From positions 124,001 to 188,000 of the forward strand of contig JACKQL020000084.1 of NCBI GenBank assembly GCA_018296165.2: a DNA stretch of 64,000 nt, written 5' to 3'. Every line of letters starts with the position of its first letter. The stretch's first letter is position 1. Shown one piece after another: positions 58,138 to 64,000 of the stretch. Made by a program: the position numbers and the translations under genes. Source of the DNA: Termitomyces sp. T153. Its lineage: Eukaryota > Basidiomycota > Agaricomycetes > Agaricales > Lyophyllaceae. Under the pieces are notes generated by a model, which was given only the letters and a program-made list of their open reading frames with translations, was not told where the DNA came from and did not search any database.

Positions 58138-58950
58138 TCACTTCCCCCTCTTTAGCATGTGGTGTCTTAATGTACTGGATAGAACAAATTGTGAATTGCC
58201 TAGTCAGCTGCTGAAACAGGGTAGATGTCCTGGATGGCTTTTGGGGCATTGGAATGCCTGTGGTAGAAATCCTGGACCAGGACTGGTGCATGTATATTGG
58301 CCTATGGTTTCCAAGAAATATTTCTGATTCCATATCCCTTCCATTTCACCTTGAACTACAACTTCCCTAGAATATCCTGCTATCCAAAATTTCCTCCACT
58401 TCATACTCCTCCTTATTGTTGACCAGAGCTGGTAGTGGGGGTGTCTTAGGGTGACAGCCAGGAATTAGATCCTCTGAAGCTGGGAACAGCTTGACAACAT
58501 TGAAAACTGAGTGCAATTGGTATAGGCCTGCTGAGAGCTTAAGTTGGTATGCTAAAGGCCCTACCTTCTTCTCCACTATGAAGGGGCCAAGATGATAATG
58601 TAACAGCTTCCACAATGGCCTTGTTGTCTTAATGTCCAAGCTATTCAAGTACATGCAGTCTCCTGGCTTGTAAGCAGGAGCTAGCATCCAACAGCAATTA
58701 TAGTACCATGTCATGCCATCCTCAGCCTTCACCAATGCAGCTTTTGCCTCCTCCTGTGCCCTCTTTATTCTGTCCACAAACTCATTGATAGAGTTATTTT
58801 CAAAGGGGTGCACCCAAGGTTCAAATCCTATGTGGGGGTGCCTGGTAGTGTCCAAGAAGAATGGAGTGATCTGTGCAAAAGAGTGGATGTGGTTGTTGTA
58901 CTAGAACTCTGTGTTTGGCAGAAGCTCATCCCAGTCATCCTACCTCTCAT
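58138..58950 (-). pseudogene. Chromovirus pol C-terminus (second copy)
   Basis: Minus-strand readings parallel 23,651-24,550: FVDRIKRAQEEAKAALVKAE (~58,760), KPGDCMYLNSLDIKTTRP (~58,650), GPFIVEKKVGPLAYQLKLSA, and EEYEVEEILDSRIF leading into the chromodomain region (~58,360-58,300), which is frameshifted. The integrase core is missing because a family-1 fragment starts at about 58,960. Confidence 0.75.
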
Positions 58951-59410
58951 TACAATCTCTGTGCAGCCTCCAACACTGTGGGGGACACTCCAGCCTCCAG
59001 AGCACCCTGCCCTGCTCCTGCCTCCTGCCCTGCCCACACCTCCCTCTGGTCCAGTTGCTCCTGCAGCCCCTGTACCTCCAGCAATTGCTCCATGGCCATC
59101 TGCAGGGCAATTTCCTGATCCCTCCATGCCATGTCTTGGTCCCTTGATACCCCATATCACTCCCTCTGCTTCTCATCCCAGTCCTCCAATCCTCCAGACC
59201 TCCTCATGGGTTGCCAGAAAATTCTGAAATCTCTGCCTGACAATGCAGGAGCACCTTGGAGACTGACCAGGATGTTTTTACAGACTGTTCCACTGGGGCC
59301 CCCAACTCAGAAGAGCACACCTGAGGGCCTAGCAGCTCTGCCAGTGAACCCTTGTCTTGAACCTTCTTGCTGGGTTTTGCCTCTGGTAACAGGGATGCCC
59401 TCCACTTCTT
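58950..59410 (-). pseudogene. Fragment of the antisense coiled-coil gene (element H)
   Basis: The minus strand reads AWRDQEIALQMAMEQLLEVQ and GLQEQLDQREVWAG, matching the coiled-coil centre of the gene in element D (ATEQALEVQGLRERLAQVEG). It is the third copy of this gene in the window and sits in the same antisense orientation relative to its LTR. Confidence 0.65.
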
Positions 59411-59825
59411 CTAACTCTAATGTCATTACAAACTCCACACACCCACTATGCCCTTTCCAACATTCTTATAATAACTCTGGACCTCACCCTATGCTTGGCC
59501 CCAGAACCCATCATTCTTGATTGATCCTCCATTGAACTCTGGCTCCACTCCCATCACTCACAAAGCCTCCACTTACCCTGCAGCTCATACACTCACTTAT
59601 GGACTTGTACCTGACACCTGCCCAAGCCCAACATTCAATATACTTAGTCTTAGACTTTTCCAGACTACCCCAGACTTGCTCAGACTGCTTCTCTTAGCTT
59701 TCCCTCACAAGTATCTGAAGCATGCACCATCTCCAGAGCACTAAGTTATAAGTGCAGAACATCACATCCATGTAGTAAGGACTTGCCCAGTTAAGCTGAG
59801 CCCTCATAGTCGGTGGAACCTGACA
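58960..59825 (+). mobile_element. Deleted family-1 LTR element 'H'
   Basis: Part of the antisense coiled-coil gene (58,950-59,410 on the minus strand) is followed directly by the 3' half of a family-1 LTR (from about 59,420, aatgtcattacaaactcc). It ends at the family terminus acctgaca at 59,825. The 5' LTR, most of the internal region and the first part of the 3' LTR are gone. Confidence 0.65.
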
Positions 59826-59989
59826 CTCCTCCACCAGCATCCTACTATTTCCTGTGCTTCTTCTATAACTAAAACAATCCCTCCAGCACCTCTTCCTGAT
59901 TCTTCAAGCTCACAGGACAATGCATGGAGTTGTTTGTTGTCCCTAGAGACAAAGGTTCAACTTATCTAAGCTTCCTTTACCTCCCACAC

Positions 59990-60600
59990 TACCAAACTCA
60001 CCAGACTATGTCAAACCACTGAAGTGGTGTCCCTCTCCCTCCAAGCACTCCTGGAACATCTCCTTCTTGCTCCAACTCTTCCCTCTGAAACCCTAGCCAT
60101 GGTAGGAAGGTTCTCTTCCACACCTAGCTTATAGTTTTCAACACCCTGCTCCAAATGTTCTTGCCCTGCACTACCTGATATATTTGATGAGAACTGTAAA
60201 GTTGAGGAATGTTACCTCCAATCCTGCATCACCTATATCCAATTGAGCAGTCAAGCTTATGCCTCCAGTGCTCTGAAAATTGCCTGGCTCCTCTCTTCCA
60301 TGAAGGCAGGCTGAGCCTAAACCTATGCATTGCATATCTTTTGATACTCAAGGGAGTTGAGAGTTTTTTCACTGGAACAGAGTTTTAGAAGGAGTTCTGA
60401 GCTGAGTTCTTTCCCCTTGACTCCACTAAGACAACAGCTCTTTCTCTTTGAGACAAAAACAAGTATGGTCAAGGGAAGCAGTCACTAGACAAGTACATCA
60501 ACTTGTTTCTTGCCTTAGTTAAACAGGCTGGATATTCAAATAGTCTGCAGCTTTGCCTAACCTTCCACAATGGACTCCACCCCTCTCATAGATTGTATCA
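59990..60600 (+). pseudogene. Ty3/Gypsy gag remnant
   Basis: The plus strand gives LPDIFDENCKVEECYLQSCI, then KIAWLLSSMKAG (~60,180-60,310) and, after frame changes, LDKYINLFLALVKQAGYSNS leading into LTFHNGLHP (~60,490-60,590). This is the capsid-like Gypsy gag pattern (FDG..F...C..Y, then AW.LS.MK). Stops and shifts throughout. A separate reading MDSTPLIDCINSMTEEHSDD starts at 60,571. Upstream (59,826-59,990) I see no LTR. Confidence 0.65.
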
Positions 60601-60734
60601 ACAGTATGACTGAGGAGCACTCAGATGATGAGTGTGTTGATGCATAGTACAAGATGGCATGTGAGCAGTGGCACCTGATAGAGCTGCAGCATGAGATGTA
60701 ATAGACCTGCATCCCATGGCTACCCCACATGCTT

Positions 60735-62081
60735 TTTTTTTTTAATCCATTTATGTGTCTGAAGTACTATGTGCCTATGTTACATGGTACATCAGAAGTA
60801 GCTACTTGTACAAGAGCCATGAAATGCAACACCCCCCTGTGTATGCAGAGAATGAGTGAGCTGGCACATCCTAGTGCCATTTTAGGCTATGCTCTCCTGG
60901 TAGGAACCTAAAAGAATGCTGGTGGGGTGTGACGGGGTTTTGAAAGGCAACAAGTGCCTAACTGTAAGCCGGGAAATGGGGGACAAGCAGCTGGGCCACA
61001 TACCCAACCAATGCTGGAATGAAGAAAAGTCAGTAGTCATGGTGGGCTCATGCCAAGTGCCATCAATGAGGGAGTTTGGGTTAAATTAAGTATGTTAGTG
61101 GGGGGTTGAGTTACCAGGCTGGGGGGGGCTTCAACTCAGGGGTATGGGAGCCCTGTCAGGTGGAGTTGGAAGGTGACAGAAGCTTAAAGCATTGTGTTGA
61201 GTGTATAAACCTGAAAAGATATTTTAGGGCATTGGCAGTGGCCAGCAGGTGTTATAGGGACCCAGCTTTGTGACAAAGTTTGGTTCTAAGATGGACATGT
61301 TGTTCCTGCTGGTAGTGTGGGCATTCAAAGAGGAAGTGATGGATTGTTTCCACTATATGGCTTAGGCAGTTGGGGCAGACTGCCCTGCTTGGACCATTTG
61401 ATGTGGAAGAGGTATTGGTTGAGGGCAATGTGGCTGGTACAGAGTTGCATCAGGATAGTGGACTGCTTGCACCTGAGGTCTCTGACTAGCCACATGTATT
61501 GTTGTGATGAGAAGGATTCATCAATCCTGTTGATGTTCTTGAAATGAGGGGATCTTCTCCATTGGCACTTCCACTTCACTATGGTATTAGTGAGGAGGTG
61601 CTGGCATGTGGCCAGGACACTTGCTGGTAGGGGCTTGGATCTCAGGTAGACTGGAAGGTGCTTTGATGTGCTGGATGTTCCTTGGGCCATGATCTTGGCA
61701 AGTTCATTAGCCTTTTTGCTAGGTCCAAAGCTGATGTGGCTGGGGGACCAGTGCACCTGCAGGTTGATTACACCTGCAGGTTGATTACACCTCTGGTTCT
61801 GTTGACCCATTGATGGCCTGCATGGAGTGCCGCCTGCCTGTGGGATGCTCAAGAGAGCCTGTCAATCTTATGGTGCAGGTTCTCTGCCACTGTGTGGACC
61901 TGGTTGAGGAGGTAGTGGGCTGGGTGGAGATGTTGGTTTAATAGGGCTTTTATAGTGGCTTGGCTGTTGCTACCCACAATTACCTGCCCATCAATGCTAC
62001 AGACCACTGATGTCAGGAGGTGTAGGCCAAGAGTAAAACCCATGGCCTTGCCCTTGTAGACTGTGTGCTCTGCATCAGAGC
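60735..62081 (-). mobile_element. 5'-truncated LINE (copy 2) with 13-bp target duplication
   Basis: A minus-strand insertion bounded by accccacatgctt at 60,722-60,734 and 62,082-62,094. A T-run next to the left copy (60,733-60,742) represents the 3' poly(A) tail. Only the LINE 3' part is present: the RNase H domain (EHTVYKGKAMGFTLGLHLL, ~62,060; VGSNSQATIKAL; VHWSPSH ~61,740) and a C-terminal region (LRCKQSTILMQLCTSHIALN, ~61,440). The copy is 5'-truncated and decayed, typical of target-primed reverse transcription. Confidence 0.85.
61325..62081 (-). pseudogene. LINE RNase H and C-terminal domain
   Basis: RNase H removes RNA from the RNA-DNA hybrid during LINE insertion. The minus strand shows the E-bearing helix (KGKAMGFTLGLHLL), the central strand with VGSNSQA (normally D-bearing) and a late VHWSPSH block. 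Frames change near 61,849. This domain follows RT in Tad-like LINEs, so it corresponds to the part of LINE copy 1 lying beyond the window's left edge. Confidence 0.8.
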
Positions 62082-62094
62082 ACCCCACATGCTT

Positions 62095-63330
62095 CCTTCA
62101 CTCATGGTGGGTTTTCTTTCTGAACTTCCTCTTCCATGCATACTCTAGTAGCCCCATGAGCAGGTGCAATCCATCTTGTTCCATCTCACATTGCTCCCCT
62201 CCATGCCCCTCTACTAGCCCCCATGTACTCCCTACCCCAAGGAGTTCCTATGGATGTTGATGCCTCCTGACAGCCATCCTCTACTCTTCTGTTGTGTCAA
62301 CACTACAGAAAGACTGGCAGAAAGGCTGGCTACTTTGCCCATTACTGTCTTCAAAGGCTGAAAGTCTGCTACCTGTCTGCATGAGGGCAAGAAGAGCTGC
62401 TTGTCCAACTTCTGAAACTTCTGGCAGCTCAGGATGCATCAGGAGCCCCCTCTCTTAACATGCCTATAGCTGTCCCCTCTGATGAGGTGGGCAATGTATT
62501 GGAGGAGGTGCCCATGGAGTTGGAGGAGGATTTTTTAAAAAGGCAATGGATGAATTGTATGCCCCTATTGCCTAGTGCTAATCATTTGGCTCTCCTGCCC
62601 ATAGAATCAAATATATCTGTTGCTCCCATTGATACTATGCCTGAAATGATAAGCCCCCCTTCAGATATACAAACTCCCCCCCTGGCTAAAGTCTGTGCTG
62701 AGAATACATCTCCTGACACACACTTCTAGATTCCTGCATGGGAATTCCATCTCCCCCATTGCTACATTATTGCTTCTACTCCTTCAACCAACTCCTTGAA
62801 GCTACAGGTAGAAATTGAGACAATAGTCATGAGCAGCTTTCACCATCATTAGTTTGAGGAAGCAAGACATGATCCTTGGGGTTCACCTGGTTACATGGAC
62901 ATATTGCTGAGATTGACTAGACCAAGGACAAAGTGAAGATGAGCTGCTGCTTATGTTGCATGACTTGTGCCAAAGAAGCCTGCAAGGAGCACAGAGCAAG
63001 AGTTTGCAAGCATGCTGCCATGCATGCCTGTTGTGCTGGGCATCTTCCTTATGCTGATCTTGACCTCCTGGATTCTCCCCCTCTGATATTCTCCTCATAG
63101 AGAGGCCCTCTACAAAGATGTCCAAGGTGTTGGGTGTAAAACCTTGGAAGAAAGATGAATTTGCCAGCACTCTGGACCCTGAGTCTTCAGAAAAACCCAT
63201 TGAGATAAGTGATAGGATCTATGCTATGACTCTTTGCCCCCCTCCTATAGTGGCAGAGATCCAGCCCAGTCAGACCATTTCTCCACATCTGGCCAAGGTG
63301 TTTGCAGCAAGTCCCTAGTTCAAGCCCTTT
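62095..63330 (+). pseudogene. Gypsy gag-pol junction region, decayed
   Basis: Continues the element interrupted by LINE copy 2. Coding-like pieces are ERLAERLATLPITVFKG (~62,310-62,360), an acidic stretch (62,460-62,720), a short Cys-rich reading (62,941-63,065), and KPIEISDRIYAMTLCPPP leading to SQTISPHLAKVFAAS (63,198-63,315). That last piece is the spacer before RT in agaricomycete Gypsy elements. No intact protease is seen. Confidence 0.5.
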
Positions 63331-63336
63331 TGAAGC

Positions 63337-64000
63337 ATGGTTCCTAATCACCTCCAAAATTTTGAGAATAAATTCTCCAAGTTATCATTTGATTCCCTTC
63401 TAGAGTGTAAGCAGTGGGATCATGCAATTGAACTGATATTAGATGTGGAACCTCCAGACCATAGAATGGGAACACACTATGTCCTCAAGCTACATAGCAG
63501 TACAGGAAAAAAGGAAGGGAAGTCCAAAGTATTGTGTTTGATGTATATGTAGCAGTAAATATGGTTCTGTCCAAATAGATGTAATGCCACTGTTCCAATC
63601 TGGTAAGTAATTAGCCAGGATGGGATTACAACTTCATTGTCAAACTTCCTGATGCTCATGAGTACAATGCTGTAATGGTAGTGATGGACCTCTATAGTGA
63701 ATGGCCCACTTCATCTCTACCTATACAATGTGCTCTGCCTTGGGAGCAGCTAGCTTGTATTAGAAGAATGTCTGGAAGCTCCATGGTCTGTCAGTTTGTA
63801 GCAGAGTTTACTTGGGAGCTGTACTGCCTGCTGGGAGTGAAGCTCCACACCATCACAGCCTATCACCCTCAGTTAGATGGGCAGACAGAACATGGTAACC
63901 AAGAACTGGAACAGTATCTCTGACTTTGTCGTAATGAGAGGCAGAATGACTAGGATAAGCTTCTGCTTGATGCAGAGTTCTAGTACAACAACCATGTTCA
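63337..64000 (+). pseudogene. Gypsy pol remnant: RT start fused to integrase core
   Basis: FENKFSKLSFDSLLECKQWD continuing HAIELILD (63,360-63,460) is the beginning of the RT domain. After about 150 bp the sequence jumps to integrase: DGITTSLSNFLMLM-like then YNAVMVVMDLYSEWPTSS (63,665-63,710), CQFVAEFTWELYCLLGVKLH, and ITAYHPQLDGQTEHGNQELE (63,850-63,915). The RT core, RNase H and zinc finger are deleted. It runs off the right edge of the window. It is close to the chromovirus integrase at 24,550-24,830. Confidence 0.8.

Noticed and set aside
58808..59227. 139-aa Pro-rich plus-strand ORF and companions
   Set aside because: Shadow of the antisense coiled-coil fragment (minus) and of chromovirus pol. 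It spans a junction between two elements.

Overview
The window looks like a heterochromatin-like block from a basidiomycete, most likely a mushroom-forming agaricomycete. The evidence is a set of features seen together: host-type genes with many 47-67 nt introns, a Plavaka-type DNA transposase, a DUF6532-type gene, Tad-like LINEs, and Ty3/Gypsy elements with a chromodomain and with a reverse transcriptase core of the FIDD type. The antisense coiled-coil gene resembles repeated proteins I associate with Omphalotaceae/Marasmiaceae, but that placement is only a guess. About 85% of the window is transposon-derived. CpG is strongly depleted in nearly all old copies and kept in the youngest ones, as expected from cytosine methylation followed by deamination.

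Region 1 (1-22,170) is one LINE on the minus strand split by a five-element nest. The LINE carries a solo LTR (244-2529) that itself carries an inverted solo LTR (982-2117). It also carries a different solo LTR (3129-18,942), which contains a 14.7 kb LTR element (4061-18,718, 'C'), which contains a complete young 6,074 bp LTR element (5937-12,010, 'D'). Target-site duplications (TSDs) mark almost every step. C and D have no gag or pol on the plus strand. D carries an intact, spliced coiled-coil gene in antisense. Their primer-binding site is a perfect 12-nt complement of the predicted 5' end of their own transcript (self-priming).

Region 2 (22,170-40,900) is best read as a Gypsy element on the plus strand (LTR at 22,675-23,207; gag-protease at 34,470-37,920) split by a minus-strand chromovirus (3' LTR and integrase-chromodomain at 23,208-25,256). 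The chromovirus is split in turn by a second minus-strand Gypsy element (3' LTR 25,257-26,251; pol 30,035-33,560). That last element carries, between pol and its 3' LTR, a plus-strand (antisense) intron-containing gene with a cysteine cluster (26,461-29,504).

Region 3 (41,000-48,400) holds a DUF6532-type gene (minus) facing a deleted Plavaka transposase (plus), then a ~151-bp tandem array and an inverted-repeat, CACTGGG-ended structure.

Region 4 (48,430-55,560) is a small CpG-rich island of ordinary genome. It holds a broken Old Yellow Enzyme gene, an intact ten-exon 2-oxoglutarate/Fe(II) dioxygenase gene (50,703-52,295), and an intact six-exon proline-rich hypothetical gene (53,988-54,814, minus).

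Region 5 (55,560-64,000) returns to transposons: LTR relics, chromovirus pol (minus), a fragment of the antisense-gene LTR family, and a plus-strand Gypsy gag-pol relic interrupted by a 5'-truncated LINE with a 13-bp TSD. Almost all transposon ORFs are broken. The genes I would call intact are the dioxygenase, the 53,988-54,814 gene, and the antisense gene of element D.
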